Shown here: piece by piece, positions 24,688-32,816 of the stretch
Layout: each line of letters begins with the position of its first letter
How positions within the stretch are numbered: the first letter of the stretch is position 1
NCBI GenBank assembly: GCA_937886715.1
Contig: CAKZZD010000006.1
Coordinates: 1 to 64,000, forward strand
Reading direction: 5' to 3'
DNA: 64,000 nt
DNA from: an uncultured Bacteroidales bacterium
GTDB lineage: Bacteria; Bacteroidota; Bacteroidia; Bacteroidales; P3
The notes under the pieces: model-generated
What the model saw: the letters and a program-made list of their open reading frames with translations, nothing else
Database searches by the model: none
Told to the model about the DNA's origin: nothing
Translations under genes and position numbers: made by a program

Positions 24688-27037
24688 CCTAAAATTCCGT
24701 GTTAGTGCAGAACTGAAAAACATTCTGGGTCGGGATTTAATAACAAGTCCTGACATCGCCATATTAGAGTTGGTCAAAAACTCATACGATGCCCACGCCA
24801 CCAAAGTGGAAATCACATTTGATAAAGATTATCTGTGCATTGCGGATAATGGCAAGGGCATGACAAAAGACGATTTAATCAATAAATGGCTATTTGTCGC
24901 CTATTCTGCCAAGAGCGATGGCACGGAGGACAAATCCTATCGCAGCAAGTTTAAACGTCATTATGCAGGAGCCAAAGGTATTGGGCGTATGTCGTGCGAC
25001 CGTCTGGCTCGCAACCTGACCCTCACCACACGTAGTGCGGAAGAAAACAAGACCGAGGTGCTTCATGTAGATTGGAGTGTTTTCGAGATTGACAAGCAGA
25101 AGGAGTTTGATACAGTCAATATCCCCCATGAAACAATAGACGACCTCCCAAAGTTTCCGTTGGATTCCCCCACTGGAACCATTCTAGAGTTTACAGGCCT
25201 ACATCTTCCATGGAGTCGTGAGGACATTAAACGGCTTCGAAAGTCTTTGGAAAAGATGATTAATCCATTTTCTGGAACGGATGACGAATTCCAAATTGAG
25301 ATCATTGCTCCTGCAATGAAAGAGGATGATGAGAAAACAGAGTCTCCACATGAAGTGGTTAATGGTATTGTCGAAAACACCATTGCCGATGTTCTAAAGC
25401 TAAAAACCACCCAAATAGAAAGTCAGATAAAAAACGGCATGATTTATACTTCTTTAACCGACCGTGGTGTTAAGATGTATGAAATCGAAGAACATAACAG
25501 TGTTTATTCAAAATTAGCGTCTGCTTCTATTAGTTTATTCTTTCTAAATCGAGCAGCCAAATATAATTTTACTGCAAGAATGGGTATCGAACCGGTTAAC
25601 TATGGTAATGTTTTTTTGTTCAGAAACGGTTTTAGAATTTTACCATTCGGTGATTATAACGATGACAGCTGGGGATTGAACCAAAGACAACAACAAGGTT
25701 ATAATCGTCGTTTAGGTACCCGTGATTTGTTTGGACGAGTGGATGTTGAAACAGACGATGTGGATTTGATTAAGGAAGTTTCAAGTCGCGATGGAGGGTT
25801 AATCAAGACTGATGCTTCACAACAATTGATGAACTATTTTACAGAGACTCATAAACGGTTGGAACGCTATGTGGTTGGCGTTTTATGGGGTGAAGGATTT
25901 GTTAGAAAAGACTATTTTGTCAACCAAAATTCTGCACTCAAGGCGAGAGAACAATTACAAGAAATAGACAAAGATTCAGATTCTGCAAAACATCTATATT
26001 CTAACATCGGCAGTAAAGTTGATTTTCTGCAACTCATAAAGTCTTTAGTCAACGACAAGTCCATAACAGTACTGCAATATAATGAGGATTTAGCCAATAT
26101 TGTTGCGGACCCAACGGACACCGAGGTGATTCAGGCTCAAATGATAGATGACGTGCGTAAGTTGGCACAGAAAACCAACGACCCCTACTTGCAAGACAGA
26201 ATAGCAGAGTTTGAGAAACATATGGACGAGTTGCGTCGCCAAAAAGAAGAGGCTGAACGCAAAGAGAAAGAAGAAAGGAAAGCGAAAGAACTGGCGGAAC
26301 GAAAAGCCGAGGCGGAACGAAAGGCGAAGGAATTAGCAGAAAAAGAAAGAGACATCCAGATTCAAAAGAATAAGTATCTGTCGGCCACAAGGAATACAAC
26401 GAAAGAGGTTCAGGACTTAATTCATGTCATATTGATTTCCTCTACAAATTCGATTAGTTTGATTGATACTGCGAAATGCCAACTTGCTGACAAGGATTTG
26501 GTAGGACTGAGAACCTCTTTGGACAAGTTTGATTATCACATCTCCAAAATCAATAAACTCTCTAAACTGATAACGAAGGCCGACCTATCTCTTTTGTCAG
26601 AATCGAAATTGGTCGATATCCAGAATTATGTAAAAGAATATCTTGCAAACTTTTCTGGTTCATTCAATGTACAATATCATTCGACCGTAGCGGAATCCCT
26701 AGAGAAGAAGATTTCTGTTTTGGATTTATCCATTATCTTGGACAATCTAGTAAGTAACTCACAGAAAGCCGGTGCGAACGAGTTGAGACTGGACTTTTCT
26801 AGAGAAGGGCGCACTTACATTGTTGACTTCACAGACAATGGCGATGGCGTGGATTTAAGTCAGTTTACGCCACAGAGTATCTTTGAGGAAGGTGTCACCA
26901 ATCGCCGAGGGGGTTCAGGAATAGGACTAAGTACCATTAAAGACAGAATGAAAAAAGAATTGAATGGAGACATCGCATTTATTGGGAATGGTCTGCATTT
27001 TTCAACGGGGGCAACATTCCGTTTAACATTTGAATAA
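24677..27037 (+). CDS. Dual GHKL ATPase with coiled coil (MORC/Hsp90-like N-terminus, histidine-kinase-like C-terminus)
   Basis: 786 residues. The N-terminal GHKL ATPase has ELVKNSYDAHA (residues 31-41), IADNGKGM (D57-N-G-K-G61) and AGAKGIGRMS, like MutL/MORC/Hsp90 proteins. A beta-rich transducer-like region follows. Residues about 505-570 are a Lys/Glu-rich coiled coil. After a helical segment (TKEVQDLIHVILISS, His583 a possible phosphoacceptor), a second HATPase domain follows. It has DNLVSNSQKAGA (689-700), DNGDGVD (D720-G722-G724) and GGSGIGLS (~745). MORC-type ATPases are known next to restriction-modification genes. Here the C-terminus could phosphorylate the receiver-like protein encoded next, whose start overlaps this stop (TAATG). 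Confidence 0.85.
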   Translation: MKDNLKFRVSAELKNILGRDLITSPDIAILELVKNSYDAHATKVEITFDKDYLCIADNGKGMTKDDLINKWLFVAYSAKSDGTEDKSYRSKFKRHYAGAKGIGRMSCDRLARNLTLTTRSAEENKTEVLHVDWSVFEIDKQKEFDTVNIPHETIDDLPKFPLDSPTGTILEFTGLHLPWSREDIKRLRKSLEKMINPFSGTDDEFQIEIIAPAMKEDDEKTESPHEVVNGIVENTIADVLKLKTTQIESQIKNGMIYTSLTDRGVKMYEIEEHNSVYSKLASASISLFFLNRAAKYNFTARMGIEPVNYGNVFLFRNGFRILPFGDYNDDSWGLNQRQQQGYNRRLGTRDLFGRVDVETDDVDLIKEVSSRDGGLIKTDASQQLMNYFTETHKRLERYVVGVLWGEGFVRKDYFVNQNSALKAREQLQEIDKDSDSAKHLYSNIGSKVDFLQLIKSLVNDKSITVLQYNEDLANIVADPTDTEVIQAQMIDDVRKLAQKTNDPYLQDRIAEFEKHMDELRRQKEEAERKEKEERKAKELAERKAEAERKAKELAEKERDIQIQKNKYLSATRNTTKEVQDLIHVILISSTNSISLIDTAKCQLADKDLVGLRTSLDKFDYHISKINKLSKLITKADLSLLSESKLVDIQNYVKEYLANFSGSFNVQYHSTVAESLEKKISVLDLSIILDNLVSNSQKAGANELRLDFSREGRTYIVDFTDNGDGVDLSQFTPQSIFEEGVTNRRGGSGIGLSTIKDRMKKELNGDIAFIGNGLHFSTGATFRLTFE

Positions 27038-27726
27038 TGATGAAAGATAGATGTATTTTGCTAATTGATGACAAAGATCAGGAGGATGTTTCGAACAGTA
27101 TTAAAACACAGTTGCGAAACGATTTTGATTTAGAGTTTCTTTTGATTCGGACTGCCGCTCCGGAGTTAAAAGAAGACAACTCTGAAGATTTGGATTTAAG
27201 CAAACTCAAAGCTGTAATTGAAGATAAGATTGGTAGGAAACATATTGATGTTGCCTTAACAGACTTTGATCTGGAAAGCGATTGCATTAATGGATTGGGA
27301 ATTGTCCGTATGGTTCACGAGATTCGACCCAATGTTAATTTTCTTATTTATTCTGGCAATTGGAACAAAGTAATCCGGACTGTCATTGGAAAAGATTATC
27401 AGCAAGCCTCCATTGAAGAACTTGTGGAAGGCATTAACAATCTCATTCATGACAATATCATAAATTGCATTGGAAGAACTGATTACAAAGACGACTTAAT
27501 CAAGTACCTGCAAAAGAACAAAGGAGAGACCATCGAGCATCGTTTATCTGTATTGCTCCGAGCAAATGGGGGCATGAAGTTTGAATCTTGCTTCCCGGAA
27601 TTCAAAGGCATGACCTTTAATGAGATTGCCGACATGATAGATAACCATTCCGACGCTCGTTCCGATGAATGGATAGAAGCGGTGTTAACCCAGACTATTG
27701 CATATCTTGTAAAGGTGAACCAATGA
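27037..27726 (+). CDS. Receiver (response-regulator)-like protein with unknown C-terminal domain
   Basis: 229 residues. The first ~140 resemble a receiver domain: acidic pair Asp11/Asp12 in CILLIDDKD, a likely phosphoacceptor Asp76 (or 78) in VALTDFDLE with the following NGLGIV turn, and Ser106 in FLIYSGN at the switch position. The usual Lys near the last strand is not obvious, so it is atypical. A helical domain (about 145-229) has no DNA-binding motif I recognise. It overlaps the GHKL gene by one base and the peptidase-like gene by 4, so the three probably act together. Confidence 0.7.
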   Translation: MMKDRCILLIDDKDQEDVSNSIKTQLRNDFDLEFLLIRTAAPELKEDNSEDLDLSKLKAVIEDKIGRKHIDVALTDFDLESDCINGLGIVRMVHEIRPNVNFLIYSGNWNKVIRTVIGKDYQQASIEELVEGINNLIHDNIINCIGRTDYKDDLIKYLQKNKGETIEHRLSVLLRANGGMKFESCFPEFKGMTFNEIADMIDNHSDARSDEWIEAVLTQTIAYLVKVNQ

Positions 27727-28364
27727 ACAAGACGGTTTGCATATATATTCAAGAACGAGACGGGACAACCTCTTTTCTCGAACCGTTAGTTGAGCATATC
27801 AAGAATATGTTTGCACCCGTAATTGTGGGGTATGATATCGACAGTGAAGACGACCCATTGGAAATTATTTATCAAGCAATCACTGATGTAGATACAATAT
27901 TTTTCCTAGGTCACGGCACTAGCGACAAGTTGTATGCAAGCACTGTGGACAATGTGAATTTGTTTCACAAGGACAACGTCGAAATGCTTGCAAAAAAAAG
28001 AGTATTCCTATTGTCTTGTAATTCTGCAGACTTCATCAAGAAACAACACTTGAAAGATGCATTTGGATTCGGGATGCTGCCGACAAGTCTTGATGATGCA
28101 CGAAAATGGAAAAACTTACATGGCATACACATCGAAGATTTTACCAGAAATGATATATCCATCTATAATCATGCCTTGGTAGAAATACTAATAAATGCTA
28201 TTACAGTAGACAGCATGGCGGACTATTCTTTGTTAAAAGATAAAATCAAGTTTCAAACGAGTGTGGAAATCGTCAAATGTTTGCTTCAACACAAGGATAA
28301 TGCCAAATATCGTGAAATGGCAGATCTGCTGTACTATTTTCAAAATGACATTCTAATTCAATAA
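27723..28364 (+). CDS. Predicted caspase/CHAT-like cysteine peptidase
   Basis: 213 residues from the ATG at 27723, which overlaps the preceding stop (ATGA). Two hydrophobic strands end in the clan CD catalytic signature: DTIFFLGHGTSD (His64-Gly65) and KRVFLLSCNSADF (Cys99). This is the His-Gly and Ser-Cys pattern of CHAT, gingipain and caspase folds. The region between and after is short, so it is a minimal peptidase without fused sensor domains. As last gene of a methyltransferase-GHKL-receiver operon it is the likely effector. Substrate unknown; catalytic activity is inferred only from these motifs. Confidence 0.6.
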   Translation: MNKTVCIYIQERDGTTSFLEPLVEHIKNMFAPVIVGYDIDSEDDPLEIIYQAITDVDTIFFLGHGTSDKLYASTVDNVNLFHKDNVEMLAKKRVFLLSCNSADFIKKQHLKDAFGFGMLPTSLDDARKWKNLHGIHIEDFTRNDISIYNHALVEILINAITVDSMADYSLLKDKIKFQTSVEIVKCLLQHKDNAKYREMADLLYYFQNDILIQ

Positions 28365-28502
28365 TGGCAAAAAAAATATACATTCATAGACTTATTCGCG
28401 GAATGTAGAGACACACTTGAATGCGGAGAAACTATACGTAACCCGATGCGAGGATGTCATAGAAAGCGAAGTGATGATGGACTCCATGAAACTATTCAAT
28501 GA
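28364..28502 (+). pseudogene. Remnant of a further C5 methyltransferase gene (5' end only)
   Basis: The ATG at 28364 overlaps the peptidase stop (TAATG) and is followed by ATGGCAAAAAAA. After a one-base frameshift in the A run it reads YTFIDLFAECRD, clearly the methyltransferase motif I start (expected YTFIDLFAGCGG) with damaged Gly codons. The frame then degenerates and stops at 28502. No other methyltransferase motifs follow. A 60-codon open frame at 28417-28599 in another phase has no recognisable domain. Confidence 0.7.
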
Positions 28503-28636
28503 CTTATTTGCAGTTGATTGCTTTTTGACCAACCTGCACGGGTGTTTCAACAACTTTTTGGCGGAGAAATACTATCGGGGAGAGTTAATGGGCAAATAAC
28601 TCTCCAACCTTGTATCACTTTAATCACAAAGAAAAA

Positions 28637-29683
28637 ATGGCAAAAAAAGAATATAACGTACTCGATTTATTTTGTGGATGCGGCGGCTTATCACTCGGAT
28701 TCGAGCAAGCTGGTTTTAATGTTCTGTTGGGTATAGATAACTGGGAAGATGCACTTGTAACATATAGATACAACCATCATAACAGTCGTACAATGCACGC
28801 AGATTTAATGAGCCTAAACCCAATTGACGTTGAGAAAGAAGTTAGTCATCAGAAAATCGATGTAATCATAGGGGGACCTCCATGTCAAGGCTTTTCTGTT
28901 GCGGGCAAAAGAATCATAGATGACGACCGAAACAAACTATACAAATCCTTTGTCCGTATGGTTGCACACTTTAAGCCAAAAGCTTTTGTACTGGAGAATG
29001 TTCCAAACATTCTCTCTATTGGAGATGGTATTATTAAGCGAGCAATCATTTCAGACTTCGAAACATTAGGATATACCGTAGTAAATAAGGTGTTGCTCGC
29101 ATCTGATTATGGAGTACCTCAAAATCGGCGGCGCGCAATCTTCGTTGGACTTCTCTCTGATAAAAAGTTTGTATATCCACAGCCAACCATTACACAAAGA
29201 GTAACTACAGAACAAGCCCTCTCTGATTTACCCGAACAGAGTTTGCCTGATGGTTCAAAATACCCAAACGAGCCAAAGTCCGAATACCAAAAAATAATTC
29301 GTGATGGAAGTGATGGAGTATACAATCACGTTATAACCATACATACCGAACAAACCCAACGAATCATTGCGATGGTTCCTGATGGTGGCAACTATAAGGA
29401 TTTGCCAGAAGAATTGCGACAAACACGCAAGGTTCATATTGCATGGACTCGGCTGAACAGTAAATCACCAAGCATAACTATTGACACCGGTCACAATCAT
29501 CATTTTCATTATAAATATAATCGTGTCCCGACAGTTCGTGAAAGTGCAAGAATACAGTCATTCCCTGACACATTTATCTTTATAGGAGGCAAGGGCAGCC
29601 AGCTTCGACAGGTAGGGAATGCCGTACCACCATTAATGGCCAAAGCAATAGCAGAACAAATTAAAAACAAGATAAAAATATGA
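28637..29683 (+). CDS. DNA (cytosine-5) methyltransferase, module B first copy
   Basis: 348 residues from the ATG at 28637 (MAKKEYNVLDLFCGCGG). Motifs: LDLFCGCGGLSLGF (I), IIGGPPCQGFS (IV, Cys83), FVLENVP (VI), YGVPQNRRRAIFVG (VIII), ARIQSFPDTF (IX) and RQVGNAVPPLMAKAIAEQI (X). It is compact, with a short target-recognition region. The gene overlaps the endonuclease gene by 4 bases. With the third methyltransferase on the other side of that endonuclease, it probably protects one strand of an asymmetric site (inference). Confidence 0.95.
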   Translation: MAKKEYNVLDLFCGCGGLSLGFEQAGFNVLLGIDNWEDALVTYRYNHHNSRTMHADLMSLNPIDVEKEVSHQKIDVIIGGPPCQGFSVAGKRIIDDDRNKLYKSFVRMVAHFKPKAFVLENVPNILSIGDGIIKRAIISDFETLGYTVVNKVLLASDYGVPQNRRRAIFVGLLSDKKFVYPQPTITQRVTTEQALSDLPEQSLPDGSKYPNEPKSEYQKIIRDGSDGVYNHVITIHTEQTQRIIAMVPDGGNYKDLPEELRQTRKVHIAWTRLNSKSPSITIDTGHNHHFHYKYNRVPTVRESARIQSFPDTFIFIGGKGSQLRQVGNAVPPLMAKAIAEQIKNKIKI

Positions 29684-31068
29684 GCAGCTACAATCCTGAT
29701 GTTAAATACAGGTGTGATATTATCAGAGGCAAGGCCCAGAAGGAAATGGACGACCTACTTCCTTTGTATGCGGACATTACTCATTCGTTGGCCCCATTAG
29801 AGGCTGTTGCATTTACCGACCAGTTCGACGAAATGTTGGCTCAAAAATTAAAAGTAGCGAAAAAGACTATTAGCAACCAACGGTCTGAAATGGGACGTCT
29901 ATTTGCTCTCTATTTTGAACAAGATGGTATTATGTATGAGAGCGAAATATGCAAATACCTTATTAAATCCGGTGATCAGCCGGCTTTCTTCAAGAACATC
30001 TGTCTCAATTTTCAGTTTCCAAATGGAACACAAAAAAAAGAGACCATTACAGAGAGGATAAAAGCTGGTATTAGATTTAAACCATACCATTTTATATTGT
30101 CACTGCTCAATATTGCGAAAAATGCCGGACTGACTTTAGAAAAAAGGGAGATTGAATATTATGCCCTTAGCTCTTTGGAAGTTCTACGGGGAGGAGTGTC
30201 TCCCGAAACCGTATTGGAACATATTGTCAAAGACAGAAGCAAAGGAATAATAAAAGAATTGACCGCAACGTCTTTCTCGAAAGAGCCTAAAGAACATTCG
30301 TATATTTTTCAACATTATACAGAACTCTTTAATTATTTAGAGTTAGCGAATCTAGTGTCGCAGGACAGGAAGTGTTTGTATTTGAACACAAAGGAGCAGA
30401 GAATTATTGATGTTTTTATTTCTGAATTAAATGATGTTCAGGAATTGGAAGGGCTTGACAAAAATGGTAATGCCACCGAGATTACCCGGAATTTATGGGC
30501 TCAACACTATGGCTCATTAAGCCATGGTGAAGATATATTAACGACATCTACCAATGCAATAGTACGAGTCGAAACAGAATCTCTGCCACAGGAAGAGCAG
30601 AATGATATAATTAATGCAAATCAAATCGGATCTGAAGGTGAACAATATGTGTTAAGGAAAGAAAAAGAAAGAGTAAAAGCCATTCGGCCCATATGGGAAA
30701 ACAGGGTTAAATATTTAGGAAACATTAGAGGTCTCGGCTATGACATATTATCCGTTGACACCAATGAAGATTGCACAAAAGCCCTTAATCGAATGATAGA
30801 AGTAAAGTCAACTAAAAGGGTTACCCTGCCTAATTTTTCTAATGATTGGTACGAAACCTTTGAAATTACAGCAAAAGAATGGGAGTCCGCAGAACAATTC
30901 AAGGACCATTATTACATTTACAGAGTATATATCACGCCTATGGGGTTCTATATCTATGTAATAGACAATCCCTTCTTACAGTACGAAGAGGGAAAATTGA
31001 CAGTATACCCCATTAAGTATCAGGTCGATATAACAAAGAAAAATATAGAACGTATTTATGATGAATAG
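29680..31068 (+). CDS. Predicted type II restriction endonuclease with DUF3883 nuclease domain
   Basis: 462 residues. The N-terminal two thirds are helical and charged with no clear domain and may hold DNA recognition. The C-terminal ~150 residues match DUF3883 (a PD-(D/E)XK-type domain): GSEGEQYVLRKEKERVK near 317, then GYDILSVD with Asp355 and MIEVKSTKR with Glu374-x-Lys376 as the likely metal-binding/catalytic residues. It is placed between, and overlaps, two C5 methyltransferase genes, which fits a cognate restriction enzyme. Cleavage site unknown. Confidence 0.75.
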   Translation: MSSYNPDVKYRCDIIRGKAQKEMDDLLPLYADITHSLAPLEAVAFTDQFDEMLAQKLKVAKKTISNQRSEMGRLFALYFEQDGIMYESEICKYLIKSGDQPAFFKNICLNFQFPNGTQKKETITERIKAGIRFKPYHFILSLLNIAKNAGLTLEKREIEYYALSSLEVLRGGVSPETVLEHIVKDRSKGIIKELTATSFSKEPKEHSYIFQHYTELFNYLELANLVSQDRKCLYLNTKEQRIIDVFISELNDVQELEGLDKNGNATEITRNLWAQHYGSLSHGEDILTTSTNAIVRVETESLPQEEQNDIINANQIGSEGEQYVLRKEKERVKAIRPIWENRVKYLGNIRGLGYDILSVDTNEDCTKALNRMIEVKSTKRVTLPNFSNDWYETFEITAKEWESAEQFKDHYYIYRVYITPMGFYIYVIDNPFLQYEEGKLTVYPIKYQVDITKKNIERIYDE

Positions 31069-32524
31069 TTTGAAGGTAGCATCGTTGTTCTGTGGGTGTG
31101 GAGGCTCTGACCTGGGCGCCATCGGAGGGTTTACATATCTTGGAAAAGAATATGCAAAGCTTCCCATTAGCATTGTATATGCAGCTGATTTTGACGCAAA
31201 GGCTGTAGAAACATATAACCATAACTTTGAGCACCCGGCTGTATGTGCTGATGTTACACAAGTAGATTTCGAGAAAATTCCAGATGTAGATATGATTGTA
31301 GGGGGATTTCCATGTCAATCATTCTCAACAGTCAACCCTACCAAAGACACTAATGATGAGCGGGCAAATCTTTACAAACAGATTGTACGAGCTCTTCACA
31401 TTAAAAAACCTCAAGTATTTGTATGTGAAAATGTCAAAGGTTTAATGCAACTTCGCGGTGGCTCAATTCTAAAAAAAATAGTAGGCGAATTTGAAAATGA
31501 GGGATATTGTGTTAGGTATAAACTACTAAAAGCCGTAGATTATGGTGTGCCACAACGCAGAGAACGCGTTATTATCGTTGGAATAAGAAATGATTTGAAT
31601 TATTCCTATGATTTCCCCAAGCCCTCCATTACAGAAAATAATTTTGTGCCCTTAAAGAAGGTTATTGACTCTCTTGAGATTCCTGAAAAAAAATATTATT
31701 TTTCCGACAAGGCGGTTGAGGGTATGAAAAATGCAAAAAACAACATGAAGAGAGGATTGTGGCAAGATTTAAACCAACCTTGCCTTACCATCACCTCACA
31801 TTTGGCGAAAACAAGCATTAATTCGCGCGATCCAGTGTTACTTGTTAATCAAGAAAGAGAAATATACCGTCGTTTTACTCCAAGAGAAGCTGCCAGGATT
31901 CAATCGTTCCCTGACGACTTCGACTTTCCTGTGAGTGACCATTTTGCTTACAAACAAATAGGGAATGCCGTCCCTCCTGTAATGATGTGGTATGTTATGA
32001 AATCTCTTACAGATATGTTCGGCAAGGAACCGACCCCTGGCAAAAGAGCAATCCCTCCTAAAGTAAAACAGCTAGATTTCATATCCGTACTTGAGCAATT
32101 TCCACAAACGATAGTTGAGAATGACATATCTGAACAGGTTGCAGTAGAAAATTTTAAATCAGAATTACCGGATAACAACCTCTTGGTTTCCATTGTAAAA
32201 AATGATACGATCGACCTACTCCTTGACGGATCAATTAATGTGTATTACACAGGCAAAAGATTTCCTTCGACAGTAGAACTAAATCACCTATATTATTTCA
32301 TGCCCTACCGAAAAGGCAAGGGTATTCGTGACCTATATTATATTAAAGTCGCACGCGTAGGATCAAAGCACGAAGTACATCCCGATGCCGACCCCAACGA
32401 CTTGCGTTTGGTGTTCGAAATAGAGTTTGTCAAACAACTATTCACGGATTACAAACCCATTGAACTGAAAATATGGCACGCCTTTACGGACACTACTTTA
32501 AATGATATTTTATCAATCAAATAA
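31058..32524 (+). CDS. DNA (cytosine-5) methyltransferase with C-terminal extension, module B second copy
   Basis: 488 residues. Methyltransferase motifs run from SLFCGCGGSDLGA (I) through IVGGFPCQSFS (IV, catalytic Cys86, with Phe before Pro as in Dcm-like enzymes), VCENVKG (VI) and YGVPQRRERVIIVG (VIII) to ARIQSFPDDF (IX) and KQIGNAVPPVMMWYV (X, near 305). About 175 extra residues follow, with a beta-rich stretch (IDLLLDGSINVYYTGKRFP, then YYIKVARVGSKHEV). This is not part of the methyltransferase fold and I do not recognise it. It overlaps the endonuclease gene by 11 bases. Confidence 0.93.
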   Translation: MMNSLKVASLFCGCGGSDLGAIGGFTYLGKEYAKLPISIVYAADFDAKAVETYNHNFEHPAVCADVTQVDFEKIPDVDMIVGGFPCQSFSTVNPTKDTNDERANLYKQIVRALHIKKPQVFVCENVKGLMQLRGGSILKKIVGEFENEGYCVRYKLLKAVDYGVPQRRERVIIVGIRNDLNYSYDFPKPSITENNFVPLKKVIDSLEIPEKKYYFSDKAVEGMKNAKNNMKRGLWQDLNQPCLTITSHLAKTSINSRDPVLLVNQEREIYRRFTPREAARIQSFPDDFDFPVSDHFAYKQIGNAVPPVMMWYVMKSLTDMFGKEPTPGKRAIPPKVKQLDFISVLEQFPQTIVENDISEQVAVENFKSELPDNNLLVSIVKNDTIDLLLDGSINVYYTGKRFPSTVELNHLYYFMPYRKGKGIRDLYYIKVARVGSKHEVHPDADPNDLRLVFEIEFVKQLFTDYKPIELKIWHAFTDTTLNDILSIK

Positions 32525-32602
32525 GACAAAATCAAAGAATAAGATATATACGGTTTATACCCACACACATACCACCACCACATCGCATATTTCGCTAGCG
32601 CA

Positions 32603-32694
32603 CTTCGCGCAGCGGGGGATCGACTGCTTCGAGCGGGAGTTCGACCCAGCGTCGGAGGCTTACTAAAGGCTTTTAGACTCGGAGGAGTTCCCAG
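32603..32694 (+). repeat. 92-bp direct repeat, left copy
   Basis: Begins CTTCGCGCAGCGGGGGATCG. The right copy is at 34106-34197 in the same orientation, with about 7 mismatches. The two flank the DUF4143 ATPase gene. Both copies read FAQRGID-x-FExEFDPAxEAY then stop, so the repeat may derive from the end of a coding region. It is GC-rich, unlike the island just before it. Confidence 0.8.
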
Positions 32695-32816
32695 AGCAAT
32701 GCTGGGCGCTGGGGTTCGAGGGGCTATAAACATTATATTTTGAAGAAAATTGTCACTATTCAAGAAATTATTTGTAATTTTGCACCAGAAATTCAAAATG
32801 ACAATTTGAAAAAATA

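Noticed and set aside
27037..27726. Receiver-like protein considered as an ordinary DNA-binding response regulator
   Set aside because: The C-terminal part shows no helix-turn-helix, and gene coupling points to the GHKL protein and the peptidase.
28417..28599. 60-codon open frame between the two island modules
   Set aside because: It lies in the degenerate methyltransferase scar, has no recognisable domain and is out of phase with the remnant.
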